DNA of 64,000 nt. It comes from Ophiosphaerella korrae. Its lineage: Eukaryota; Ascomycota; Dothideomycetes; Pleosporales; Phaeosphaeriaceae. A program made the position numbers and the translations under genes. A model generated the notes under the pieces. It was not told where the DNA came from. It was given only the letters and a program-made list of their open reading frames with translations, and did not search any database. Below, piece after piece: positions 47,280 to 58,102 of the stretch. How positions within the stretch are numbered: position 1 is the first letter of the stretch; every line of letters begins with the position of its first letter. Where the stretch lies: assembly GCA_028456385.1 (NCBI GenBank), contig JALNQF010000011.1, positions 1 to 64,000 on the forward strand. Direction: 5' to 3'.

Positions 47280-49469
47280 GAATAACTGTGACAGAACAAA
47301 GTGGGTGCGATTTTCAAGCTTAGGTGTGATGCGGAAAAGATAGCATAACTCAATCCGTATAGCGACGGTCATGGTCCACAAGTGACGCTAACCATATTTG
47401 ATGGTGGGGCAGGCAGAGAGGAATAGGTAGTCGCCCAAGATTCTTTCATGGCCTCGTTGTCGGGCACCAACCCTGAGCAAATCATGTGCTTTATCAGACT
47501 TATTAACACACACACCGTCTCCTTCAGCTTTCCTTTGCTCATCGGTGCACCGCAGTCCAGAAACGTCGCTCAACATTTTCAGCCTACACTTTGCCAGTGA
47601 TATTGGTCATCCAAGGTAAGTATCTAATCCATGGCTATGAGATATGCTGACATGAAATTGCGCGAACTATTCAGTCGCTTCATTCCTGGAATGTACTGGG
47701 CAGCAAGATACGTTACCTTCTCTGTGCGAGATCAGCATTAAACAGCCGGGAGAAATCGACGTACTAAAAGCAGTCACAGCAGATGCGGCAGATACGGCGG
47801 TATAGCTTGGCTCAGAGTTTTCATTGCTCACAACTACTGCCAGTTCATCCGATTCTTCTGCTGACAATGCCCTCAATCTAGGAATTAGGGGGTATGCTTC
47901 GCAGATTGCATTGGCAGCTTCCACAAGTAAGCAAGGATACGAGGCTGCATCCCACCACTTCCGAAGAGTGAATATAAGGCCACTTGGATCCAACACGGCA
48001 GGTTTATCGATGGTTGCTACTGAAGTGCGCAATAGGAGTATTTCAGGACCGAGTTCTTTTGAGATGGCTTTTAGAATATCTCACGAGCGGCGTCTGGCCA
48101 ATATCGTGGTTGCCTGCCAAGAGTGGTACACTCGTGTCTCTCCTAGCATCTAGCACCAATCTTCATATACACTGCAGAGGAATTGCATTTGCAGAGATAA
48201 GGCTGTGATGTAGAGAAGCACTTACAATAATAGGTTCGTCCGAGTAATCGATTAGTCAGTTGCTACGAATACTCAGTCACATCTTGTCTTGTTGATCTCA
48301 AGGAGATCCACTAATGCAGCTTAGTGCTTATGCGGTCCGAACCGAGGCCGTATAGACAATATTTAGGCAGCAACAGGATAATCAACTACAGTATTTGCGA
48401 TAGGACAAGAACTTGCTGTTGTTGAAAGTAGTGCTAGCATGGCATGCATTCCTAGTTTAGTCTGGGTGAAACCTGAAATTCTCATTTTGAGCGACGCCTA
48501 TCTGATTCTTGGTTGCCTGAACACTGCAGAAGCTGAGCTTTGAGTTTAGCAAGTTGACTTTCAAGTTTCGCAATTTTGTTCCTAGGCTGGATTTCTCTTA
48601 GTAATTGACTTCTAGTCATGTTGAACACAGCGAGGGTTGGATTACGGTTTGGGTAACCCCACACGTTAAACCGAAAAAAAAAGAGTTTATCTTGTTTTTA
48701 TTTAGTTCAGCGTAAGCCACTCTATACTTTGATAGTGCATTTCGCGGCTCTATCCCGACTCGCCGCGCACGGAACGACATAATTACATCCGTCCTCTATG
48801 CCCCTAACCAATGTCATGACCCGCCCCCGGCCATTGCCAGATTGTGAACACTCATCCGTTGCACTACCACACTCGCCCCACGCCTGTCTTGATCGCGCCG
48901 ACTTCCATTCTACGACAAATGCTCCAAGGAAAGCCTTTACAAAAGCAAAGTGATTTACCTGCTTCAAAGCCTACCAATATGACTCAAGATTCTGCAACAC
49001 ACCGCCAGGTATGTGATTGTTCTGCATCGTGCTAGATCTGGTCGTCGCAGGGGCTAGGAAGAGCCCAGGTTGGACGAGACAGAGAAGAAGGACATTCTAT
49101 TTGTGAATTCCTTTTGTTTCTCACATCATCAGCGCCAACGCTATTCTTCACAGCCTTCTACGTACTGTTTCCAGCTACTCAACAAGACCTTGAGAATGAA
49201 GATCGCTTCGACCTTGTGGATATCGGCGCCCCGGGTCATACTACAATGTACCCTAGTAATGGAGATAAGAAATAATTTACCACACATTTTGGAATTATAC
49301 TTATGGAAAGGATTGAATCATAGTGCTGAAGACGCCGCTGCACCAAGAGCACAACCGTAACAAGCTACGACCACCTCTCCGACGAATTCATGCAAAGGAT
49401 GGATGTCCAGGCGTGCCAGTGCAGCGGCAAACGTTTTGCCTGAATCTTCTTCACTTCGAGGTTAAGTAG
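47280..49469. other. gene-poor AT-rich region with coding fragments
   Basis: On the minus strand, 48032-47667 is open for 121 codons and has protein-like composition (hydrophobic and acidic segments such as LFTLRKWWDAA in spirit). The same frame extends upstream to a TGA near 48090. A GTAAGT donor-like site lies at about 48225. This may be a decayed multi-exon gene running from about 48300 to 47390, but I cannot close a model. The rest is AT-rich with nothing recognised. Confidence 0.35.
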
Positions 49470-50180
49470 ATGCCCCAACTCTCAACATATTCCAAACCCT
49501 TCTCGTTGGCGAGTATTGTCCCTCAACTCGGTTCCATTCATATTTACATAGAAGAGGAAGTACAGTGTCACTGGATACACTTCATCACAGGAACCGCTAA
49601 CATGCAACCAGTGGATAAATCTACGGCGCCTCCTCCTCCCTTATTAGCCCCTGCTCGGCCCGACCATATTGAATCCTGTCCGGAGCTGCTATGGAATCCG
49701 AAAATGGAAGTCACCGAAGAACTATGGGAAGAAATTATCGATGATTCAGGCCCAGCTGTTTGCAATTCAAACTGTCCATCGGCAGTAAGGATAGCAAGTC
49801 TTGCTGCTTTTTACCTAAATGGAACTTTCAACGATAACGTCATGGGGTTGCTAAGCCAAGCTAAGACTCTCGCTTGCACTGCTCTGGGAAACATGAACAC
49901 CGGCAATAAACATCACTTTACGCCTAATATCGTACGACCACTCCAACTTAATACGTTGCTATATGAGACGGTGGAGTTTGAATTGAATGGTAGCACACAT
50001 AAAGGACATCTACTCTTCTACAAGATTCCTCGAAGCGGGCACCGGTTGAGTATACTACTAGAAAAGCCTGTGGATCAGCTCCCGGTAATTGAAATATGTT
50101 TGCCGTCAAAGGGATGGCACAAGAGATATTGCGGAATCAGCGGCCCAGCAACTAACGCTACCAATATACAATCCAATTGA
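49470..50180 (+). CDS. doubtful hypothetical ORF, possibly a relic
   Basis: An open frame of 236 codons. An internal ATG at 49602 opens MQPVDKSTAPPPPLL and is a plausible start. The sequence looks protein-like (acidic ELWEEIIDDSG, then a mixed region with HLLFYKIPRSGHRLSILLEKP). It then ends abruptly, while a second frame at 50089-50301 continues with protein-like sequence (RIGSSQDGRELPVWEELL). This fits a frameshift or an unresolved intron near 50090-50190. No known domain was recognised. Confidence 0.35.
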   Translation: MPQLSTYSKPFSLASIVPQLGSIHIYIEEEVQCHWIHFITGTANMQPVDKSTAPPPPLLAPARPDHIESCPELLWNPKMEVTEELWEEIIDDSGPAVCNSNCPSAVRIASLAAFYLNGTFNDNVMGLLSQAKTLACTALGNMNTGNKHHFTPNIVRPLQLNTLLYETVEFELNGSTHKGHLLFYKIPRSGHRLSILLEKPVDQLPVIEICLPSKGWHKRYCGISGPATNATNIQSN

Positions 50181-51229
50181 CTTCATCAGCGCTATGAGAA
50201 GAATAGGCAGTAGTCAAGATGGTAGAGAACTGCCCGTTTGGGAGGAGCTTCTACAACCTGAGCAGGTCTCATCAGGGTACTCTTTGTCTATAGTTAGTTA
50301 ACACTGAAATTCTGCGGGCTTTCTGTCTCACATCGCAACGACATTGGCTGGGCATCTCTTGTGGGTCTCGTGGTACTTTACACACCACGTTGTAACAACA
50401 TAACGGAGGCGTGAGAGTTTGTACCGGACTTGAATACAGTCGCAAATGCTGGATTTGAGCTTATTGAATGTCAGGGACGCGGCGTAGTACTTGATGTAAT
50501 TCTTTCCATGCAGATAACCCTCCTCTTTGGCTTGTAACATGGCTCAGTAGCATATCTTTCAACTACAATTTCATAGCTAAACAGGCTAAAGACGTAACTT
50601 TCGTAACTCCGTGTAACTGTAAACATGTGCAGCTACGGAAGATGCCACATATCGGCATCCATGAAATTCAAGCATAACCGTAAGCGCTACACCAGAACTC
50701 GCTATGTCTCCACGCATAGGCAAAATGTGGCGCGCTAAGGGCACTGCTCTTGGATTATAATACTTGTTCCCTTACAGCCCTGAAGTCATCCCTCGCTCAC
50801 TGGAGGCACTGTCCAACACGGCACCTATGGCCTATATCTGTTGGTTCGCCATGTTCCATAATCCAGCTACTTAGGCATGGCTTACCCTTTTTGCCCTGCA
50901 TTAGAAGCCAGAGGGACGAGGTCGAATCACATACGAGTCATAATTCTCATGTAAGCGTATTATGTATATGAAGTTTCTCGGGACCTCTATTCTCGATCGT
51001 GACACTTGCTTAAATTAGAAAGTCATCTCAGATGCTGGTAAACTTGTCATAGACCCTTCGGGTAGAGCAACATTAAAGTTTCGGGTGTCTCTCCATCGTT
51101 CCCCCTATTCCCTGAGTTTACACCGCGGATTTTCAAAACTTGGGAATAGAGTAGAGGTTATAAATTATCTTGTTTTCCACGATTTAATAGGCTTAACATT
51201 ATTCCTTTATTCCTATCTCGCTCTTAACT
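50181..51229. other. AT-rich intergenic, no supported gene
   Basis: Short frames only. The frame 50540-50328 on the minus strand has a somewhat protein-like composition but no partner exon. No RNA gene was recognised. Confidence 0.4.
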
Positions 51230-51754
51230 ATGAAGTTTCGAATTAATGCGACCATCCACGAGGGCCGGGCAGCCGCAGGCTACACTAGGGAGCAATGGGA
51301 TCGTTTCTATGCATGTTGGACGCTATATATTAAGGAGTCATGCTTGGCTGGTAGGTCTAGTTTATCACTAAAGAGGAGGCCAAGCAGCTGTCTAAGGCAC
51401 ATAAGGACTGGTCAAGATGGATCCTGATCCCCGCCAACGAGAAGGAACGGATGTTTGAGCGGATCAACGGCCTTCTGCGAGCTGAAAGTATATGGCCGGT
51501 TGAGATTATCATACTTAAGTGGTGGGTATCACAACTACTGAGAGATATCCAACGGAAGCTCTGTAAGTATAACCACTGCCATTTAATAGAGCTCTAATAG
51601 CATTGAACGTTTAGCCGAAGATTATATGTCAAGAGGAATATCCGTTGCGGGCTCAAGGTCACAGATATTCAGCACATCGCAGCAACTAATAAGCCCACCT
51701 TCGGAGCACTCGCCGAACGAGACCCGTCCATACGACCCTATACGGGACGTGTAA
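51230..51754 (+). pseudogene. hypothetical gene broken by a frameshift, one intron intact
   Basis: The frame from 51230 encodes MKFRINATIHEGRAAAGYT and continues to WTLYIKES, about 38 residues. It then loses register between about 51340 and 51361. From 51361 another frame encodes FITKEEAKQLSKAHKDWSRW and runs to WWVSQLLRDIQRKL. It splices through a clean 52-bp intron (51563-51614, GTAAGT...TTAG) and ends at a stop at 51752-51754. The only defect is the shift. No intron of reasonable size bridges the two frames in phase. The product would be helical and charged, about 135 residues. I cannot name its family. A sequencing indel would make it a functional gene instead. Confidence 0.55.
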
Positions 51755-52200
51755 TGCTCATATTGGAGAAATTCTGTTATTCACCCCATATGTTCGCATG
51801 TCCCCCGCCCGGCTGTATTTACTCGAATTAACCCCTTATTCTGTACTTCTTTGTGTTTACTGAAGTGTCTCGTCTACAATCTTCATATGCACTCCGTCAC
51901 GGGGGGCGCTTAGGATACTTGACAAGCTCCTTCGTGTCGTTCAAGGTTGAGACTGCCACGCCACGGGCTCTGCTTTGATGGCGGCAACATCCATGTCTGT
52001 TGAGCCGCTTCTTCTACCAAATCCCCGGCTACTAGGATTGCAGCGAGTACTATATAAAGTAGGATAACAGCGTGTCGCTTCGTTATAGAAATTATCTCGA
52101 CTAACTTGCAGCGACCATGAACCAGCCCCTCAAAGCCAGGGAAATATATATGGAGTGAAGGTTTCCTAAAGCTATCGGCGTTCGTTCTAGCAATTGCCTT
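51755..52200. other. intergenic, nothing recognised
   Basis: AT-rich spacer between two relics. Overlapping short frames on both strands look random. Confidence 0.45.
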
Positions 52201-52770
52201 GTGCACAGTCTAGGCCAATTAGCATCATCAATTCTTGTCAATCGTGGAGGCAGTGGGATGGTTTTATATATAAAACGGCCAACAAGGCCAGGCACAAAGT
52301 GCCACATGGGCCCTGAAGCGGTTGCCGCCTGGATCTCCGACCTGCACTCCCTGCTGCACGCCCGCTCTGATCCCGACGGCAAGATGCCAAGTGCTGGCGA
52401 GCTCGACTTGCGGCGCAGTTCAAGGAGGAAGGGCAGCAAACAATCAAGCCATGAAGATGCATTCGCGTCTGATGATGCTGACGCCGACACATGCACACCC
52501 GGGTCAGATGTACAAGCTATGTCCTTTACGGCTAGGCTCAGCGCAAGAGACCAGCAGTCGCACACGAACCACGAGCCCCATCAAGAACCCCGACGACATC
52601 CTCAAACTCGAGAAACCCGTCTCCTGGATGAATCCGGGCCCGCGCACGCTGCGGGGCACGGTGAAGGCGACAGAGAGTGCGCAGGCGCTACGTCGACGAC
52701 TCATACCGCCTGCTCGAGGTGCTACGGCTGCTGGCAGGGTAGGTTGCCAGCGAGTTCCGTGGGTGGGTTG
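52201..52770 (+). pseudogene. frameshifted relic, possibly of a fungal PD-(D/E)XK-type gene
   Basis: Base composition is clearly richer in GC than the flanks. Frame 1 gives EAVAAWISDLHSLLHAR and an acidic/Ser-rich run to about 52520. A second frame (+1) then gives TSPIKNPDDILKLEKPVSWM and RTLRGTVKATESAQALRR before breaking up. The combination of an N-terminal acidic linker and a SPIK.PDDLLKLEKPV-like block resembles a widespread fungal hypothetical family annotated as PD-(D/E)XK nuclease-like. That link is from memory. The catalytic domain itself is not visible here, so only an N-terminal piece remains. Confidence 0.4.
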
Positions 52771-52816
52771 AGCGGTGTGTTGCGTAGCGGAATCTTTACA
52801 GTAACCATGTCGTAGA

Positions 52817-54347
52817 CTCTCGCACGAAGAGCGAACACGCGAATACGAAGAGAAGACAGCCTGGCTTGTGCAGCCAGCAGCCTTTTGCCTAAACTGCCCT
52901 GATATGCACGACTACAAGTGTAACGTTTACGGCGCGCAGATTGGTAGAATTGTTCATATTTGGCTCAACGAAGTACGCGCTGTATACATTAACGGACATG
53001 AATGGTCGGCACCAAATCTTTCTGGAGTGGGACTGAACGTGAGTCGCAAAGATGAAATCTTCGTTCCTAAAGACGCACAGGATTGGCATGACTCTTCGGA
53101 ATACAATCAGCGAGCTGCTATTTGGATAGTCGACATGGCACCTATGTATGCTGAGGATAATAATGTCCCAAACAGGAATCCAAATAATCCGCCAGCAGAG
53201 GCATTACCATGGGGCTATCTATTCATAACGCTTGCTGGACCTTACTACAGGAAGCGTGCTATCCCGACAAGATCAATATCCAAACCCTGATGCGAATCCT
53301 CAGGTCTTTCCCGCTGGGGAATGGGATCATCAATTGGGGTCATGATTATGGTGGCTTATTCCGATGGAGAGACGACCCCAAGGAACTTCCCAAGGGTGCG
53401 CAAAATTTCCTTTGGGGTTACAGAATTCCCCCAGACGGATTAGAAATAAATCCTGTTTCAGCTTATAATATTTCGAATATGGATACGCTCAACATCCCAT
53501 GGCTCAAACAACTCCTTAGGCATTCAGTAAAGGAAAAACAGGCCCTCAAGGCCTTGGCGAATAACACTTATGCTATTACTGGAACTGACTGCTTCACAAA
53601 CCTTGTAGACGATGTCCGCCAACTCTTGTTGCTCTACCTACCTTCAAAAGATGCCCTCAATCTCTGCCTTGCGTCTAAGGCCATGTCTCGGACGTTACTA
53701 TCACAAACCTTCTGGGAATCTCGGTTCTACCGAGGGAACGACTTTGGCTACATATTTAAACCCTGTCAGCAAGAGCTTGTCCAATAGAAAAACTACTACC
53801 GCGATTGGAAAGTTCTTTATCTTAACTTGAAGAATAACATAGATCCAAGTGCGCTATCAAGCCTCCTAAATAGGAAAAGGAATTGGGTACTGCTGCAGCA
53901 GCTCGCTCACGTCCTTGTCCTGTTGGGCGGTCTTGAACCCCGCGGTGAACCATGTGCGACCTTTTGGGAGCCGCACATTAAGAAAGAAAATGGTGTATTT
54001 CTCGACCTTGATCATGACCACAACGAATCTGGAGGGAAGATGCTATGCGGCTTCCATGCTGTGCTTGGCTGTCACGGATTTCACGCCCTTGCGATTGCCA
54101 CGGACGATGTCTTTATCCCCACCGAATGGGCTGGGACCCCTGAAGGATTATTTCAGGAAGCAATCATATTGAAGCATAATGCTATCCTCTTGATCAAGGC
54201 CTATTTTGAGGTAAGTGTTTTTCTAATCTAGTCCAGTTATTTTATTCTAGGCTGAATATACTTGTGCAGGGGTTACGCATGGTAACTTTTTGCATCCCCA
54301 TGGAACCGAGTTCCCAGGATCAAGCTAATTATGAAAATCAACTATGA
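52817..54347 (+). pseudogene. F-box/DUF7600-like gene with frameshift and premature stop
   Basis: Reading in pieces gives a protein of the fungal F-box/HET-neighbour type. The first frame (52817-53208) reads ERTREYEEKTAWLVQP, a Cys-containing segment and EVRAVYINGHEWSAP. A one-base-type frameshift near 53205 leads to LSIHNACWTLLQEACYP, INWGHDYGG and an F-box-like block LLLYLPSKDALNLCLASK. A TAG at 53785-53787 interrupts the same frame, which then continues KNYYRDWKVLYLNLK. An intact intron (54211-54269, GTAAGT...TGCAG) joins the final exon, GLRMVTFCIP, with a stop at 54345-54347. Two lesions in one gene argue for a pseudogene. Confidence 0.6.
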
Positions 54348-54982
54348 CTACTGAAGCTGGGCAACAGAAAATTTGCTTTCTTATCTGATGCTCCGATAAT
54401 AGTTATTTGCGCCGAGCCGTAACGAAGAATATGTTTTAAGACAACCGTTCCATTATGGAGTTAATAGGAAGAAGCAGTTGTTTACCTGAGGTTTTGAAAC
54501 ACTACCAGCCTAGCGCTACCGAACTAGCAAACGAAAACGGTACGAGATGTCACCTCCTTTGATACTAAAATTAATCGTAGAAGACCCCTTATGACTAGAT
54601 ATCCTTCCGTTTAATAAGTATAAAGTGAGTTATTCTCTACTTCTAAGGCTGCTTTGTAGTCGTTTTTTATACTAATCGTCTTCCGTATTTTTAATAGAGG
54701 GCAGAGCGAGGGACCTCGCCATGATCAGCGAGGGCACGGTGCGACAAGGGCACATCTCAAGGACACCTTGTCTATACTTATCTTTTTACTATAGTTGATG
54801 GGGCTGTGACAGGAGGGCTAATAGTCATGTATTGTCATTATTAAAATACTTTTATATGTGCATATAGCGCTGGGTATCAAAACATAGGAGAGGCTGAGGC
54901 TGAATGTATGCTGTAAAACATTCCGAACGACAAATGAAAATCTTAACGATCGTGCTATGAGTGCAACGTGCCTGAGTCTTGT
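54348..54982. other. AT-rich spacer
   Basis: 3' flank of the F-box-like relic and of the convergent DUF8004-like gene. Nothing recognised. Confidence 0.45.
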
Positions 54983-57900
54983 TCATCGCCGCCACGGCAA
55001 TGACATACGCTTTTCTTTCTTTCCATCCTTTCCGTCATCATTTCGATTTCGACCTCTGATTGATGGGATCCTGGTTACTTGTGATATTTTAGTTACCATG
55101 GGGGTTTGGATGTTTGACTTTGATCCGCTAGGCAAATCTCCATGTTGGGGTGAGCTGCGACTAGTACCCTCCAAACGCTTCCGCGCGCCGTTATAGAGAC
55201 CACGAAGTTCATTAGGTGCCATAACAAGACCTGATAAGATGTCGGAGCTGCGGCTCTTTTTAAATTTGATCGCGTCGGGTGCCGTGTTAGAATATAAATC
55301 GGGTTTCTCCTCTGGATTAGGAAACACATTGCTGGCAGGCAAGGGTTGGGTGGACGGCATGGCGATAAGCGTGGCTGTGCTTGTTGCATTGGTTTCTTGT
55401 ACATTCTCGGCACCAAAGCCAAACTGGAAACCATCTTGCTGAATAGCATTGTTTGGCAACGAAGGGTGTATGTTATTTTGAGGTGGGCACAAAGTCGATG
55501 TGCTGTGTACAGAGGCATCGAGTGATACCCTTGTACCGTCGACTGATACTAACCCTCCAAGTAGACCATTATGCTCCGAGGTGCTGGTTCTATAAAATGG
55601 CGCCCGTTCTCCATCCGCGCTAGACTTTGAAGATGCAGCACTACCTCCATCGGTCCAGACTGAACTAACCATGGAGCTGGTGCTATCAGATCGACTCATT
55701 GAGTCGTTCGGATCGTTCACATTCAGGGCAGGTGTGGCTATATCGAGTTGAGATAAATCGAGGAGCGGGGTTCGAGTACGATTATGGCCTCTAGCTTCTG
55801 TGGCTGAGCGAGGCGTGGATGAAGCTCGTGAGCTCAAAGGGTTGGATGATTTAGCGTTAGACTCTTGCTGCAGACCCGAGGTTGGTGAGTGGCTTGACGC
55901 GTCTAAATCCTTCCGTCCAGTGTTGATTGGAGCAAATGTTTGCACTGGAGCTTCATTGAGCCCGTCACCGCAGCCGCGAGCGACAATTGCGCAATGCTGG
56001 GTTGGCTTCGGTCTCAAACTATTGGTGCCCAGGGCTCGTGCTGACAGGGAAGACAGTGGCCCAAGGGAGCGCATAGAAGAGTGACGTGATGGTAAGTGAT
56101 TCTTGACGGATGTAACAGCCTCAGCATTGTTGACCGATGCTGGATCTTGGGAACTGAAATAGTCCTCACGCTGACAATCTGGTTGTATCGAATAAGGACT
56201 ATTACCTCCGGAGCAGTCACTGGTTACTTGGGGAATACTGGTAGGGTTGCTCGCGTAAGGTGTTAAGACTGGTGTTCCCGCGTTCCATGTTGCCTGTCCG
56301 GCGACGAGACAGCATAGTGGATATTCTGGGCTGTCAGTGTCCCGGACCGAGCTAGGAGCTTGAAGTGCAGAGGCCAGATACTGTAAAGTGCCATATATCA
56401 AAAGCCACCTCAATTTTCGTGCATCGACCATTGTAAGCTTGTTCTCACGTTGACTTGCATTATCAACGTACGTCTTCTCAAAATTCATATACGCTTGGAC
56501 AATTTGGGAGTTTGCGATGTTTTCATCTAGGCTATTAGTCGCAGCGACTAAAGCATTTTTCTTAAATTGGATGTCGCGCATCTTTTGGTAAGATGCTGAT
56601 GGTAAAGACCTTCCGGATTTTTGAAATTGTGATCTAGCTGGAAGCAGGGGAAGAGGGTGTGGTTGTGCAGTGAACTTGTGTCTTTTGTCGAAGTTATCCA
56701 CATTCTGTAAGACGCAGATTCCACCGCTTGCTGGGCTTTGAGAGGAAAGGTCGGTATTTGATTGCGTGTCTACGAGTAGATCGTATAAGTTTTTGAAGTC
56801 GTAGAACATGGATTTATACAAAGCCTTGGGGAAGTTTGAAGAACTCTTGGGGGGTGGCCAATAGCCGAACTTTTCTTCATAGAACTGGTGTAGGAACCGT
56901 TGGAAATTGGTCAAGTGGTTTCGGGCTTCATCTGCGAGTCCAAAATGCGCTGGGGAAAAGTCATCCTGAAGAAATGTGTGTAGTGCTTTTGATACACGAT
57001 TCAAGTGGATGTAGACCTCGAGGTTTGCTCGTGAGATAAGTGCCTTGGTTAGTCGCGAGATCGGCTGAAAAAGTGTCAGCAAGTAGGTTGAGGGTCTGCG
57101 CGGCAGTCTAGACCTACAATGTAATCTGGACTGAGAGTTACACTGTCACTCATACCGACACAATGAGCGAATGCATCCAGCCAAACGTCCTTTAGCTTGT
57201 ATCGCTCTGCATAGTATAGGCTTGCAAGTGCATAATCGGTGCATTCAACTAAGTCTCGGTATCCTTGATTTTCTGCGTACTCCATGAAATCTTGTTGATT
57301 GTTGGTATTTTTAGACCGAAACAGAGCCATCCTTTCCTGTAGATCAACGAAAGTCTGGCCCATCTGGCGGCCTACCAATGGTTTGCCGAGCACATAGGCA
57401 AAGAAATTGCGAGTAGTTATGTGCCAGGTGTAGGACTCATCTCGCGAGGCATGCTCTGGAGCTGGGATATAAAGCTCCACGGGGGTAGATCCTCGATGCA
57501 AGTTATCGAATGATCGCATTCGCCTGGACTTCTGTGTTGTTGAGTTCCCTGAGACTGTTTGCGCGTAGCAAATTTCTAGCATAGGAGCACAGCTCTTCTG
57601 TCGAAGCGCTCTCAGAGGCACGCAAAATGATGGACCTCGACGTGACGTTCCATGCTCATAGAGATGTACCAAACAGTCGCCGTCCTGTATCCACAATTCC
57701 GGATCCTATGTTGGTCAGCCTTCGATGCCAACAATAGTGCCAAAGTTCACGTACTTTATGTAAACCGTCCCAGTCGCAAACCGAGCGTGTTAGGCCTGCC
57801 CATCGCTGTATTTTGGTAGGCTCGGTTGTGGACTTGGACGAGCTCGTAGATTTCTCAATCATCTTTGAGGTAGAGTTCGCCCTTTTTACTGGGCGAGGCT

Positions 57901-58102
57901 GAACAGACGAAATACCAATGTCGTTGTTCGGGTAGGCTAGTTGGCATCCATTGTTGGCGAGCAGGCTGTGGCGTGCGGTCTTTCTTTGTCTGACTTTTGG
58001 GACTGGATTGTTGGTTTGCGAAATGGATGAGCGTCGGCTGGGGATCGTAGGTCTCAATTTCTCTTCAACGCTAGACGACAGCGTCATATCCGGAACTGCC
58101 AT
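54983..58102 (-). CDS. DUF8004-like large hypothetical protein
   Basis: Three exons (58102-57755, 57705-57118 and 57064-54983) with introns of 49 and 53 bp (GTACGT...ATAG and GTAGGT...TTCAG) join in phase 0 each time, giving 1005 residues. The N-terminal 110 residues are Ser/Lys-rich. An ordered middle region follows: DPELWIQDGDCLVHLYE, later a TRNFFAYVLGKPLVGR block, then ISRLTKALISRANLEVYIHLNRVSKALHTFL. FGYWPPP comes after it. These match my memory of the fungal family DUF8004. The C-terminal half is long, Ser/Thr/Asn-rich and disordered, ending in a basic tail (KEKRMSLPWRR). No enzyme motif or membrane span is visible. The start chosen is the ATG opening MAVPDMTLSS. Confidence 0.85.
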
